From Leifsonia sp. TF02-11 (GTDB lineage: Bacteria; Actinomycetota; Actinomycetes; Actinomycetales; Microbacteriaceae): 64,000 bases of DNA. Location of the stretch: NCBI RefSeq assembly GCF_017565305.1, contig NZ_JAGEKP010000012.1, positions 1 to 64,000 on the forward strand, in the 5' to 3' direction. Position 1 is the stretch's first letter, and the number at the start of each line of letters is the position of its first letter. Shown piece after piece: positions 8,789-17,294 of this stretch. Both the position numbers and the translations under genes were made by a program. The notes beneath the pieces were generated by a model, which was given only the letters and a program-made list of their open reading frames with translations, made no database searches and was not told the DNA's origin.

Positions 8789-8871
8789 CGGAGGAGATCC
8801 ATCCGCCGAGACCGCTGAAACGCAGCGAACGGAGGAGATCGCGGCCGGTACCGGCCGGATCTCCTCCGTTC
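8789..8871. repeat. Family A palindromic elements between convergent genes
   Basis: CGGAGGAGATC occurs at 8789-8799 and again within a long hairpin at 8827-8871. The hairpin arms GAACGGAGGAGATC and GATCTCCTCCGTTC are perfect complements. They enclose a second perfect palindrome (CGGCCGGTACCGGCCG, 8842-8857). The element lies between the convergent propeller and catalase genes. It could end transcription from both sides, although no T tract follows. The same core recurs at 16.76-16.97 kb. Confidence 0.75.
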
Positions 8872-8890
8872 GCGTCAGCGCCGGGGTCGC

Positions 8891-10384
8891 CTACTCGGCG
8901 ACCCCCACGTACTCCGCCGCCTCGTCGGCATCCGCGACCCCGGCCTCCAGCCGCCGGCGCAGCGCCACCCCGAGTCCGGCGTCCACGTTGGTCCAGTACT
9001 GGATGGCGCGCTCGCGGATGTCCTCCCGGGTCACTCCGCCGACCGCGCCCGCGATCGTGTCCAGGAAGCGCTCGCGCGCCGCGTCGTCGAAGACCTCGCG
9101 GTAGAGGGTTCCGGCCTGGCCGAAGTCGTCGTCCTCCGCGTGCAGGGTCGCCGCAGCGCGCACGAGCGCGCCGTCCGACTCCCACGAGCCCTCGCCCGCC
9201 GCCGCGGCGGAGGCCGACGGTCCGCCGAAGGAGTTCGGCGCGTACACCGGCGCGGTCGCCGGCTTGAAGCCGTGCCGCGCGGCGCCGTCCTGCGAGTAGT
9301 TGTGGACAGGCGCGATCGGTGCGTTGACCGGGAGCTCGTTGTAGTTGGTGCCGACGCGGTAGCGCTGGGCGTCGGGGTACGAGAAGACGCGCGCCATCAG
9401 CATCTTGTCCGGGCTGATGTCGATGCCGGGAACGGTGTTGGCCGGTGAGAACGCCGCCTGCTCGATCTGCGCGAAGAAGTTCTCCGGGTTCTCGTTCAGG
9501 GTGTGCACGCCGACCTCGATCAGCGGGTAGTCGGTGTGCGGCCAGACCTTGGTGAGATCGAACGGGTTGAAGCGGTAGGTCTTCGCGTCCTCGTACGGCA
9601 TCACCTGCACACTCACCCTCCAGGCGGGGAAGTCGCCGCGCTCGATGGCCTCGTAGAGGTCACGGCGGTAGTAGTCGGCGTCCTCGCCTGCGATCCGTTC
9701 GGCCTCGGCGCCGTGCATCTCCTCGTTGCCCTGGAGAGCGTGGAAGTGGTACTTGACCCAGAAGCGCTCGCCTGCCGCGTTGATCCACTGGTAGGTGTGC
9801 GATCCGTAACCGGGCATGGTGCGCCACGAGCGCGGCAGGCCGCGGTCGCCCATCAGGTAGGTGACCTGGTGCGCCGACTCGGGCGACAGGGTCCAGAAGT
9901 CCCACTGCATGTCGGCGTCGCGGAGGCCGGAGCCGGGCAGGCGCTTCTGCGAGTGGATGAAGTCGGGGAACTTGATGCCGTCGCGGATGAAGAACACCGG
10001 GGTGTTGTTTCCGACGATGTCGTAGTTGCCCTCGGTTGTGTAGAACTTCACCGAGAACCCGCGCACGTCGCGCCAGGTGTCGGGGGAGCCCTGCTCGCCC
10101 GCGACCGACGAGAACCGCTGCACGGTTCGGGTGGTGGCGCCAGGCTGGAACACGGCGGCCTTCGTGTAGGCGGTCACGTCGCCGGTGACGACGAACTCGC
10201 CGAACGCCCCGCCGCCCTTGGCGTGCACGATCCGCTCCGGGATCCGCTCGCGGTTGAACTGGGCGAGCTTCTCAACGAGATACCGGTCGTGCAGTGCGGT
10301 GACGCCGTCCTGCCCTGCCGTCAGCGAGTGCGCGTCGCTGCCGACCGGAGTGCCGGTCTGGGTGGTCGTGTGATTCTGCGTCAT
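8891..10384 (-). CDS. katA: Monofunctional haem catalase
   Basis: This 497-residue typical small-subunit catalase splits hydrogen peroxide into water and oxygen. Catalytic His54 is in [16 protein letters not shown], the essential Asn is in [11 protein letters not shown] (about 126-127) and the haem-ligand Tyr336 is in [15 protein letters not shown] catalase immune-responsive domain forms the C-terminus. AGGAGA precedes the ATG. A Fur-type regulator gene lies 13 bp upstream on the same strand, the usual furA/catR-catalase operon of actinobacteria, so expression is probably peroxide- or iron-responsive. Confidence 0.95.
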   Translation of the reverse strand: MTQNHTTTQTGTPVGSDAHSLTAGQDGVTALHDRYLVEKLAQFNRERIPERIVHAKGGGAFGEFVVTGDVTAYTKAAVFQPGATTRTVQRFSSVAGEQGSPDTWRDVRGFSVKFYTTEGNYDIVGNNTPVFFIRDGIKFPDFIHSQKRLPGSGLRDADMQWDFWTLSPESAHQVTYLMGDRGLPRSWRTMPGYGSHTYQWINAAGERFWVKYHFHALQGNEEMHGAEAERIAGEDADYYRRDLYEAIERGDFPAWRVSVQVMPYEDAKTYRFNPFDLTKVWPHTDYPLIEVGVHTLNENPENFFAQIEQAAFSPANTVPGIDISPDKMLMARVFSYPDAQRYRVGTNYNELPVNAPIAPVHNYSQDGAARHGFKPATAPVYAPNSFGGPSASAAAAGEGSWESDGALVRAAATLHAEDDDFGQAGTLYREVFDDAARERFLDTIAGAVGGVTREDIRERAIQYWTNVDAGLGVALRRRLEAGVADADEAAEYVGVAE

Positions 10385-10397
10385 GGTTCTCCTAACC

Positions 10398-10844
10398 TCA
10401 TTCGGCGCGCGGCGGGGCTGTCGCCGCGCGCTCCTGACAGGACGGGCACAGACCCCAGAACGTCACCTCGGCCGTGTCGACCACGAATCCGCCGGCATCC
10501 GAGGGATGCAGGCAGGGGGCGTGGCCCACGACGCAGTCGACGTCCGCGACCGCCCCGCACGACGTGCAGACGACGTGGTGGTGGTTGTCGCCGACGCGGC
10601 GCTCGTAGAGAGCCGGCGAGTGCGCCGGCTCGATCCGGCGCAGGAGGCCGGCGGCCGTGAGGTCGCCGAGCACATTGTGGATGTTCTGGATCGAGGTGCC
10701 GGGCAGTGCGGGTAACACCGCTCGGTACACCGTCTCCGCATCCACGTGGGGGTGCGCGCCGAGCACGCGGAGAACGGCGAGCCGCCCCTGCGTGACACGG
10801 AGCCCGGACGTGCGGAGCGCGTCCGAGTGCAGTGCCGTGTCCAT
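10398..10844 (-). CDS. Fur family regulator (FurA/CatR-type)
   Basis: This 148-residue Fur protein has an N-terminal winged helix (about residues 10-80) and a C-terminal dimerisation half. Metal or redox motifs are the HHH run at 88-90, CTSC at 93-96 and CPSC at 133-136. It lies directly upstream of catalase in one operon, as do the redox-sensing FurA and CatR repressors of mycobacteria and streptomycetes. Autoregulation is likely: an AT-rich inverted repeat sits just upstream of its leaderless promoter. Iron, manganese or peroxide sensing cannot be separated from sequence alone. Confidence 0.9.
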   Translation of the reverse strand: MDTALHSDALRTSGLRVTQGRLAVLRVLGAHPHVDAETVYRAVLPALPGTSIQNIHNVLGDLTAAGLLRRIEPAHSPALYERRVGDNHHHVVCTSCGAVADVDCVVGHAPCLHPSDAGGFVVDTAEVTFWGLCPSCQERAATAPPRAE

Positions 10845-10850
10845 GGCTCC

Positions 10851-10856
10851 ACGCTA
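10851..10856 (-). promoter_or_regulatory. -10 hexamer of the fur-katA operon
   Basis: On the minus strand TAGCGT ends 6 nt before the fur ATG and no Shine-Dalgarno is present, indicating a leaderless transcript. Confidence 0.55.
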
Positions 10857-10864
10857 TCGGTTCT

Positions 10865-10883
10865 GTTTTGATTAACTCAAAAC
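10865..10883. promoter_or_regulatory. Fur-type operator upstream of fur-katA
   Basis: GTTTTGA-N5-TCAAAAC is a 19-bp inverted repeat with perfect 7-bp arms. It is strikingly AT-rich for this genome. It lies 9-27 bp upstream of the fur -10 hexamer, over the -35 region, where a Fur repressor would act. That fits autoregulation as known for FurA and CatR. Confidence 0.7.
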
Positions 10884-10912
10884 ACGCGGGCATCCCGGGC
10901 GTGGCGAGGGTC

Positions 10913-11254
10913 TCAGCGCAGGATGGACTCCAGCTTCTTGCCCCGCGCCACTTCGTCGACGAGCTTGTCCATGTACCGCAGCTTCTGCATGAGCGGGTCC
11001 TCGATCTCCTCCACCCGCACGCCGCAGACGACACCGGTGATGAGGGAGGCGCGCGGGTTCGGCAGGGGAGCCTCCTCGAGGAAGGTCTGGAGGTCGACGC
11101 CGCTCGAGATCGCCGCCGCGAGCCCCTGCTCGTCGTAGCCGGTCAGCCAGCGCACCACCGTGTCGACGTCCGAGGCGCTGCGGCCCTTGCGCTCGACCTT
11201 GGCGACGTAGAGCGGATAGATGCTCGCGAAGCTCGACGCGAAGATCTTGTGCAT
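10913..11254 (-). CDS. DUF2200 family protein
   Basis: This 113-residue soluble protein begins MHKIFASSFASIYPLYVAKVERKGR and ends LMQKLRYMDKLVDEVARGKKLESILR, which fits DUF2200. Members are about 110-120 residues and of unknown function. The long upstream open frame is not coding. The ATG has GGAGGGC immediately before it and TACCCT 7 nt upstream, so it could be read with or without a leader. It stands alone, 69 bp beyond the fur start and divergent from the HPrK-PqqD fusion gene. Confidence 0.85.
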   Translation of the reverse strand: MHKIFASSFASIYPLYVAKVERKGRSASDVDTVVRWLTGYDEQGLAAAISSGVDLQTFLEEAPLPNPRASLITGVVCGVRVEEIEDPLMQKLRYMDKLVDEVARGKKLESILR

Positions 11255-11356
11255 GCCCTCCAGGGTAGTCCCGCACGATGCCCGGCGCCCGAGTGTCGCA
11301 TGTCTGTCCCATACTCTTTCATGAGACATATCGACGACGACGGGGGAAGGCGGTCC

Positions 11357-12514
11357 ATGAGGCAGGGGTTCGATGTCGAGGCGCTGGGAGTCGGGCTGCG
11401 CGTCGAGGCCGCCGGGATGTCCCGAGCCGACTTCCGCCGGCTGCGCGCCCAGTGGCGTCGGGTCTCCGGCGTGACCGCGCCGTCGACGACGATCTCGGTC
11501 GACGTGGGAGAGGGCGCCTCCGACGCCGACGTGGTCGGTCGGGACGTCGACGACGTCAGCGTCACCCTGCGGCAGACGATCAACCTCCTGGCGATCGAAC
11601 GCCGTCGGCACGACCTCCTCATGCTGCACGCCGCCGGCTTGGCCGATCCGGCGACGGGCGATGTCATCGCACTGATCGGCCCCTCCGGCGCGGGCAAGAC
11701 CACGGCCGCATCGTCGCTCGGAACCGCGCTGGGCTACGTGTCGGATGAGACGGTCGCCGTTGACATCGACGGCGCCGTGCATCCGTTCCCCAAGCCGCTC
11801 GCACTCAAACAGCAGGACAGTCTCCTCAAGCGGATCGTCGGGCCCGATGCCCTCGGTCTGGCGGAGGTGCGGCGGCCGCTCCGGCTCACCCGCCTCGCGC
11901 TCCTCGATCGCCACGACGAGTATGTGACCCCGGCGGTCGCGACCGTGGGCCTGGACGAGGCTCTCAGTCGGATCGTCGAGCAGACCAGCTACCTGGGGGC
12001 GCTCCCCGGAGCGCTGCGGCGTCTCGAGGCCCTCGTGCGCGTCTCCGGCGGCGTCCATGTGATCCGCTATCACCACGCCGCCGACCTGGTCGAGCCGGTG
12101 TCGGAGCTGCTGCGACGGCCTGCCGCGCACCTTCCACTCGCGAAGGTCCGCGACGCGGACGCTCCGGCGGTGGCTCCCCGCCCCATCGCGCCCGGAGCGT
12201 ACACGCGCGCGCACGTCGACGACTGGATCGAGGTCGGAGGTGAGGTCATCGTCCTGGCCGATGGCAAGGTCTCCCGGTTCTCGCCGCTCGGGTCGGTGCT
12301 CTGGGGGGAGCTGCAGACCCCGTCGTCGCTCGACGGCCTGGTCGCCCGCGCCGAGGCCGCCTTCGGGCCGGCACCCGACGGCTCGGCCCGGAACACCACC
12401 CAGGCCGTGCTCGACGAGCTCGCCGATGCCGGACTCGTCCGACGCCTCGGCTCGGACGAAAGCCTGGGTGATAACGACGTGGAGCGACGAGGCGAGCCGC
12501 TACCGCGATCGTGA
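11357..12514 (+). CDS. HPr kinase-like P-loop protein with C-terminal PqqD-like domain
   Basis: This 385-residue protein has two parts. Residues about 60-290 resemble the ATPase core of HPr kinase-like proteins, with the P-loop GPSGAGKTT at about 108-116, then YVSDETVAV and FPKPLAL as in kinase-like proteins of RiPP and exopolysaccharide loci. Residues about 300-375 (VIVLADGKVSRFSPLGSVLWGEL ... LDELADAGLVRRL) look like a PqqD/RRE peptide-binding domain. GGAAGG six bases before the ATG supports this start; an earlier in-frame GTG exists. No precursor peptide or modifying enzyme lies beside it. Its stop overlaps the convergent antiporter gene by 15 bp. A related pair of genes occurs at 40.0-41.6 kb. 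Confidence 0.75.
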   Translation: MRQGFDVEALGVGLRVEAAGMSRADFRRLRAQWRRVSGVTAPSTTISVDVGEGASDADVVGRDVDDVSVTLRQTINLLAIERRRHDLLMLHAAGLADPATGDVIALIGPSGAGKTTAASSLGTALGYVSDETVAVDIDGAVHPFPKPLALKQQDSLLKRIVGPDALGLAEVRRPLRLTRLALLDRHDEYVTPAVATVGLDEALSRIVEQTSYLGALPGALRRLEALVRVSGGVHVIRYHHAADLVEPVSELLRRPAAHLPLAKVRDADAPAVAPRPIAPGAYTRAHVDDWIEVGGEVIVLADGKVSRFSPLGSVLWGELQTPSSLDGLVARAEAAFGPAPDGSARNTTQAVLDELADAGLVRRLGSDESLGDNDVERRGEPLPRS

Positions 12515-14227
12515 CCGCAGGCGCGTCTCCTCGATATCGAGCATCGACTGCGCCTCGCTGAGGATGCGAGACGGGTACGCGCCGCGCGCACGTTCCTCCA
12601 GAAGGCGGTCGCGTTCGGCGTCGACCACCGCGAGCCGGAGGGTCCGGTAGACGTGGTGCGGGCGACTCCCGGGAGGGGCGTCGTCGAGGACGATGCGCTC
12701 CCACGCCGCCTCCGCCCGCAGGTACGTGGTCTGGCGCACCCGCTCGACCACCTCGGGGTCGACGGGTGTCGGTGTGCCCGCCGCGGTCTCCGGGTCGTCG
12801 AGTACGGCGAGGCCCGCCTCGCTCAGGTCGTCGAGCAGCCGGGCGAGGAGTCGCCGGTCGTCCTTCACGTCGACGCCCTGCAAACCCAGCAATTTGATCA
12901 GCCACGGCAGGGTTCCGCCCTGGACCACCAGGCTCACGAACGCGACGGTGAACGCGATCAGGATGAGCTGGGGCCGGTAGGGGATGTTGTCGGGCAACGA
13001 CTGCGCGGCCGCGAGGGTGACGACGCCGCGCATCCCGGACCAGCCGAGCACCACGCCACCCTTCCAGTCGATCGCCTCCTGGCGGAACTCCTCCAGGTCG
13101 CTGCGGTGCCGCGTGTAGCGCATCTCCGCGCGTTGTTTTCGCTGGGCCTGCCAGCGGTAGCGCACAGGATGGTCACGGAAATAGCTGATCATCAGCCATT
13201 CCCGCAGCACGTGCTTCTCTGCGCGTTCGCCACGTCTTCGGAGGAAGAAGATCAGCGGGCCGATGAGCACGAAGCGGATGACGACGAGGGAGGCCATCGC
13301 GATCAGGCCGATGCCGACGGCGTCCCACACGCTCAGGATCTCGGGGTGCTCCACGTCGGCCACGAGCGTGCGCAGTTCGAGGCCGATGAGCAGGAAGACG
13401 CCGTTCTCGAGCAGGAACTGGATGGTGCGCCAGTTGATCTGGTCGCTGATCCTGGCCTGGGCGCTGAACTGCCGTGGGGCCGCGTGCCCGGTGTAGAGGC
13501 CGGTGATGACGACCGCGAGGACGCCCGACCCGTGCAGCGCCTCCGTCGGCGCGAACGCGGCGAACGGGACGACGACCGACAGGGCGGTGTCGAGCACCGG
13601 GTCGTTCAGCTTCGAGCGCACCCACACCGAGACGAACCCGACGACGAGTCCGATCACCAGCGCGATGATGACGGCCGAGAAGAAGTCGAGCACGCCCGCG
13701 ATCGGCGTCGCCAGGGCGCCGACCGCCGCCGCGAGCGCCGTGCGCAGCAGCACCAGCGCGGTGGCGTCGTTGACGAGCCCCTCGCCCTCCAGCACCGTCA
13801 ACAGGCGCGGCGGGAGGCCGAGCTTGCGGCCGATGGAGGTCGCCGCGACCGCGTCGGGCGGGCTGATGATGGCGCCGAGGGCGATCGCAGCGGCGAGGTT
13901 GAGGTCGGGCAGCATCGTGTACAGCACGAAGCCGGAGGCGAACGCGGTGACCACGACCAGGAACACGGAGAGGCCGGCGATCGGCGCGAGGTTCCTGCGG
14001 AAGTCGGTGAGCGGGACGCTGATGGCAGCGGCATACAGGATCGGGGGCAGCAGACCGTCGAGGATGATCTCCGGAGGGACGTCGATCTCCGGAACCCCCG
14101 GCAGCCCGGAGAGCGTGACGCCGACGATCACGAGAATGATGGGCGCGGCGACGCCGAGCTTGCGGGCGAAGGCGGCTACACCGACGATCACCGCGACGGC
14201 GATCACCGCATAGACACCGAGCTCCAT
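12500..14227 (-). CDS. CPA1 family Na+/H+ antiporter
   Basis: This 575-residue protein has about 12 transmembrane segments in the first 430 residues and a hydrophilic cytoplasmic tail of about 150 residues. The ion-binding motif appears as ISPPDAVAATSIGRKLGLP, followed by GEGLVNDATALVL, both typical of NhaP/CPA1 exchangers that expel Na+ or K+ for H+. TAGGCT lies 6 nt before the ATG with no Shine-Dalgarno, so the mRNA is probably leaderless. It stands alone and is convergent with the HPrK-PqqD fusion gene. Confidence 0.9.
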   Translation of the reverse strand: MELGVYAVIAVAVIVGVAAFARKLGVAAPIILVIVGVTLSGLPGVPEIDVPPEIILDGLLPPILYAAAISVPLTDFRRNLAPIAGLSVFLVVVTAFASGFVLYTMLPDLNLAAAIALGAIISPPDAVAATSIGRKLGLPPRLLTVLEGEGLVNDATALVLLRTALAAAVGALATPIAGVLDFFSAVIIALVIGLVVGFVSVWVRSKLNDPVLDTALSVVVPFAAFAPTEALHGSGVLAVVITGLYTGHAAPRQFSAQARISDQINWRTIQFLLENGVFLLIGLELRTLVADVEHPEILSVWDAVGIGLIAMASLVVIRFVLIGPLIFFLRRRGERAEKHVLREWLMISYFRDHPVRYRWQAQRKQRAEMRYTRHRSDLEEFRQEAIDWKGGVVLGWSGMRGVVTLAAAQSLPDNIPYRPQLILIAFTVAFVSLVVQGGTLPWLIKLLGLQGVDVKDDRRLLARLLDDLSEAGLAVLDDPETAAGTPTPVDPEVVERVRQTTYLRAEAAWERIVLDDAPPGSRPHHVYRTLRLAVVDAERDRLLEERARGAYPSRILSEAQSMLDIEETRLRSRSR

Positions 14228-14276
14228 CCCTCAAGCCTAGGGAACGCGAGCGGCCTGTCTGAACACTCCCTCAGGT

Positions 14277-14858
14277 TCAGGAGGCCGGCAGCGGGCGGGC
14301 GCGCAGGCCGTCGATCGCCATCGCGACGACCCTGTCGCGCTGCTCGTCGTCGTCGAATGCGACGCCCGCGACGCCGGACACCATGCGGATGACGTCGCCG
14401 ATGCTGGCGTCCGCCCGCAGCTCGCCGGCCTCCTGGGCGCGGCGAACGAGCGGCTCTCCAGCGTCGTAGAGGGAGGTGCGGCAGCTGAGCAGGACGGGGG
14501 AGTCCTTGTTGAGGCCCTCCAGCAGCGCCTTCTTGGTGCCGACGTAGAGGAGGAAGCGACGCAGCCAGGCCTGCACGGCGTCCCACGGTTCGAGGGACGC
14601 TGCGTCGTCCGCCGCGCGCACGACGGCCTCCACTTCTTCGACGTAGACGGCCTCGACGAGGGCGTCGCGGGTGGGGAAGTTGCGGTAGAGGGTTCCGATG
14701 CCGACTCCGGCGCGCCGCGCGATGTCCTCGAGGGAGGCGCCGGCGCCGTCGGCCGCGAACGCCTCGCGCGCCGCGGCGAGCAGTGCGTCGAAGTTGCGTC
14801 GGGCGTCGGCGCGCTGGGGGCGCGCGATCAGAGGCTGGGCGATGTCGGTGCCGGTCAC
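14277..14858 (-). CDS. TetR family repressor of the adjacent MFS pump
   Basis: This 193-residue regulator has a TetR helix-turn-helix at about residues 25-70 (ASLEDIARRAGVGIGTLYRNFPTRDALVEAVY) and a TetR C-terminal ligand domain. The chosen start is a GTG with GGAAGGA upstream; the frame stays open further upstream but carries no family similarity there. It is divergent from an MFS transporter gene. The 190 bp between them hold two 15-bp palindromes that are likely operators, so it probably represses the pump and itself until a ligand binds. Confidence 0.87.
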   Translation of the reverse strand: MTGTDIAQPLIARPQRADARRNFDALLAAAREAFAADGAGASLEDIARRAGVGIGTLYRNFPTRDALVEAVYVEEVEAVVRAADDAASLEPWDAVQAWLRRFLLYVGTKKALLEGLNKDSPVLLSCRTSLYDAGEPLVRRAQEAGELRADASIGDVIRMVSGVAGVAFDDDEQRDRVVAMAIDGLRARPLPAS

Positions 14859-14903
14859 GGCGGCGGGTCCTTCCGGGGAATGTCGAAACTGAGGGTTGCG
14901 AAG

Positions 14904-14952
14904 CGGAGGCACCCTCCGGTAGTGTCTTTCCTGTAACCGGAGGCAGCCTCCG
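14904..14952. promoter_or_regulatory. Paired TetR operators in the regulator/MFS intergenic region
   Basis: CGGAGGCAGCCTCCG at 14938-14952 is a perfect 7-1-7 palindrome. CGGAGGCACCCTCCG at 14904-14918 is the same with one mismatch. Centres are 34 bp apart. A third half-like sequence (CGGAGCCTCCCTCC) follows. Two sites between a TetR gene and its divergent target are typical of dual autorepression. Confidence 0.7.
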
Positions 14953-15048
14953 ATCGGAGCCTCCCTCCAATTGTAGCTCTCCGCAGAGAAAAGTTCACCC
15001 GGTCGGCCATCTGCCGGCCTCCCCTTCGAGAAGAGGAAGTACGTAGCC

Positions 15049-16755
15049 GTGTCTCGATCCCGTCCCTCCGCCACCTTCGCCGTTCTGGCACTCAGCGTGG
15101 CCTCCTTCGCGACCCTCCAGTCGCTCGTCGTCCCCGTCCTCCCAGTGATCCAGCAGGACCTCCACACCACCACCGCCGGCGTCACCTGGACCATGACCGC
15201 CTGGTTGATCGCCGCGGCGGTCGCGACGCCCCTGCTCGGCCGCGTCGGCGACCTCGTCGGCAAGCGCCGCGTGTTCGTGCTCGCGCTGCTGGCCGTCGCG
15301 GTCGGCAGCATCATCGCCGCCGTCGCCCCCAGCATCGGCGTCCTCATCGCCGGCCGGGTCGTGCAAGGTCTCGGCGGGGCCATGTTCCCGCTCGCGTTCG
15401 GCATCATCCGCGACGAATTCCCCGCGCACCGGCTGCCGTCGGCGATCGGCGCGATCGCGTCGATCATCGCCGTGGGCAGCGGGCTCGGGACCGTGCTCGC
15501 CGGGCCGCTCGCCGACGTCCTCAGCTGGCGCGGCCTGTTCCTGGTCCCCGTCGCCCTCACCGTGACCGCGGCCGTGCTGGCTCTCGCCATCGTCCCCGAG
15601 TCGCCCACGCGGGCGACGGGAGGCGTCAACCCGTGGTCGGCTGCGCTGCTGTCCGGCTGGCTCATCGCCCTCCTGCTGCCGCTCAGCACCGGCGCCCAGT
15701 GGGGCTGGTCGTCGCCCGTGGTGATCGCGCTGTTCGCGCTCGCCGCCCTGCTTCTCGCGGCCTGGGTCGTCGTGGAGCTGCGCTCGCGGCACCCGTTGGT
15801 CGACATGCGGCTCATGCGTGAGCCGGGCGTCTGGTCCATGAACGCCGCCGCCGTGTTCATCGGCGCCGCCATGTTCGCGGTGTTCGCGTTCTTCCCGCGC
15901 TTCGTGCAGACTCCGGTATCCACCGGCTACGGGCTCGGCGCGAGCGTCGCCGAGTCGGGGCTGCTGATGCTCCCGATGCTCGTGACGATGGCGGTGACCG
16001 GCTTCGTGAGCGGACCGCTCGAGCGCTGGCTGGGCTTCCGCATGCAGATCGTGGTCGCCGCGGTCGTGATGGCGGCGTCGAGTCTGTCGCTGGCGTTCCT
16101 CCACGGCTCGCTGTTCGCCGTCGCCGCCGCATCCGGCGTGTTCGGGATCGGCCTCGGCCTGATCTACGCGGCCATCACCAGCGTGGTGGTGCAGAGCGTC
16201 CCCGCGACGCAGACCGGGATCGCGAGCGGCATGAACGCCAACCTCCGCACCGTCGGCTCGGCCATCGGCGCCGCCGTGATGACGGCACTGGTGACCGGAA
16301 CGATCGGCGCGGGCGGACTCCCCGCCGAGTCGGGCTACACCGAGGGCTTCGCGACGGCCGGCGTGCTGGCCTTCGGTGCGGCAGTGGTCACGGTGGCGGC
16401 GGCGGTCGTGATCCGCTCGCGAGCCGGCCGCGCGGCGGTCGCCGCCGACCTCACGGCCGTGGCAGGCCTGGCCCGCCTCGACGCGGAGGCCCGCGTCGCC
16501 GCGGCGGAGCCGCTGCGCACGGCTGCGGCCGGTGGCGTCGTGGCGGCGGAGCCGCTGCGGGTGGCGGTGGCTGGAAGCGTCGCCGCGGCGGAGCCGCTGA
16601 GGGTGGCTGCGGCGGGAAGCGTCGCCGCGGAAGGGGGCGCTGCGGCTGAGCCGCTTCGCGCGTCCCGCGCCGCGGTCGAGGCCGCCGAGATGGCGCGCCT
16701 GATCGCGAAGGTGGAGGCCGAGCGTCCCACCGAGCCGGCCACCTCCGCCGCATAG
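15049..16755 (+). CDS. MFS drug exporter (DHA2/EmrB-QacA type) with repetitive C-terminal tail
   Basis: This 568-residue transporter has a GTG start with AGAGGAAG before it. It contains about 14 hydrophobic segments, with motif A as GRVGDLVGKRRVF after TM2 and motif C-like glycines (GSGLGTVLAGPLADVLSW) in TM5, so it probably exports drugs by proton antiport. Residues 483-538 form a cytoplasmic tail of three 14-residue repeats plus a partial one (core AAEPLRVAAAGSV), which is unusual in this family. It is divergently transcribed from a TetR regulator whose likely operators precede it. Confidence 0.88.
   Translation: MSRSRPSATFAVLALSVASFATLQSLVVPVLPVIQQDLHTTTAGVTWTMTAWLIAAAVATPLLGRVGDLVGKRRVFVLALLAVAVGSIIAAVAPSIGVLIAGRVVQGLGGAMFPLAFGIIRDEFPAHRLPSAIGAIASIIAVGSGLGTVLAGPLADVLSWRGLFLVPVALTVTAAVLALAIVPESPTRATGGVNPWSAALLSGWLIALLLPLSTGAQWGWSSPVVIALFALAALLLAAWVVVELRSRHPLVDMRLMREPGVWSMNAAAVFIGAAMFAVFAFFPRFVQTPVSTGYGLGASVAESGLLMLPMLVTMAVTGFVSGPLERWLGFRMQIVVAAVVMAASSLSLAFLHGSLFAVAAASGVFGIGLGLIYAAITSVVVQSVPATQTGIASGMNANLRTVGSAIGAAVMTALVTGTIGAGGLPAESGYTEGFATAGVLAFGAAVVTVAAAVVIRSRAGRAAVAADLTAVAGLARLDAEARVAAAEPLRTAAAGGVVAAEPLRVAVAGSVAAAEPLRVAAAGSVAAEGGAAAEPLRASRAAVEAAEMARLIAKVEAERPTEPATSAA
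16495..16662 (+). repeat. 42-bp in-frame tandem repeat encoding the AAEPLR tail
   Basis: The 3' end of the MFS gene has three successive 42-bp units (16495-16620) and a degenerate fourth, each encoding 14 residues around AAEPLR. The unit length keeps frame, so copy number could vary between strains without breaking the gene. Confidence 0.65.
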
Positions 16756-17294
16756 CGCGTCGCCAACGGAGGAGATCGCCCCAGCCGGAGGCCCCATCGC
16801 AGCTACCGGAGGAGATCGGCGCGCACCGCGTGCCGATCTCCTCCCATAGCCACCGACCCCCGCCGACCCTTCGCCGCCGGTCGGCAACGGAGGAGTTTGC
16901 GCGGCGATGCGGTCGGATCTCCTCCGTTAGCCTCCCGGGTGCGGCGTGGCGCCGCCGATCTCCTCCGTTGCCGACCGCAACTCCGGAGATCTGATTGCGG
17001 GACCGGAAGTTTCGTCGGTAGTTCCGGAGATCTGCTCGCGGTAGCGGCGTTGGTCCATGACTCCGGAGATTCGTGAGTGGGGCGGTCGGCTTGTCCGTTG
17101 TTCCGGAGATGCTGGTGCGGGACGTCGAGTGCCCGTATCTCCGGTGACTTGGGCGGGACGGGGGCGTGCCCTCGGCGGTCGGTAACTCCGGAGCTCGGTC
17201 CGGGATGGGCTCGGATGTCCGGATGAACGGACATCCGAGCGGCGTGTCGTGGCCCTCTCCGGAATTGGCGACGCAGCCGGCCCCGAGCCGCACC
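16756..17294. repeat. Gene-free 539-bp region with palindromic repeat families A and B
   Basis: No credible gene is present. Family A (core CAACGGAGGAGATC or its complement) occurs at 16764-16777, as hairpins at 16808-16844 and 16886-16928, and at 16957-16970. Family B (core TCCGGAGAT) occurs at 16982, 17023, 17062 and 17102, spaced 41, 39 and 40 bp. It continues as an inverted copy at 17137-17144 and a variant at 17187. A perfect 12-bp hairpin (GCTCGGATGTCC/GGACATCCGAGC) closes the region at 17209-17240. The region lies between the convergent MFS and GIY-YIG-like genes. Confidence 0.8.

Noticed and set aside
16982-17195. CRISPR-like array (regular short repeats with variable spacers)
   Set aside because: The repeat is only about 9 bp, some copies are inverted or altered, and no cas gene is in the window.
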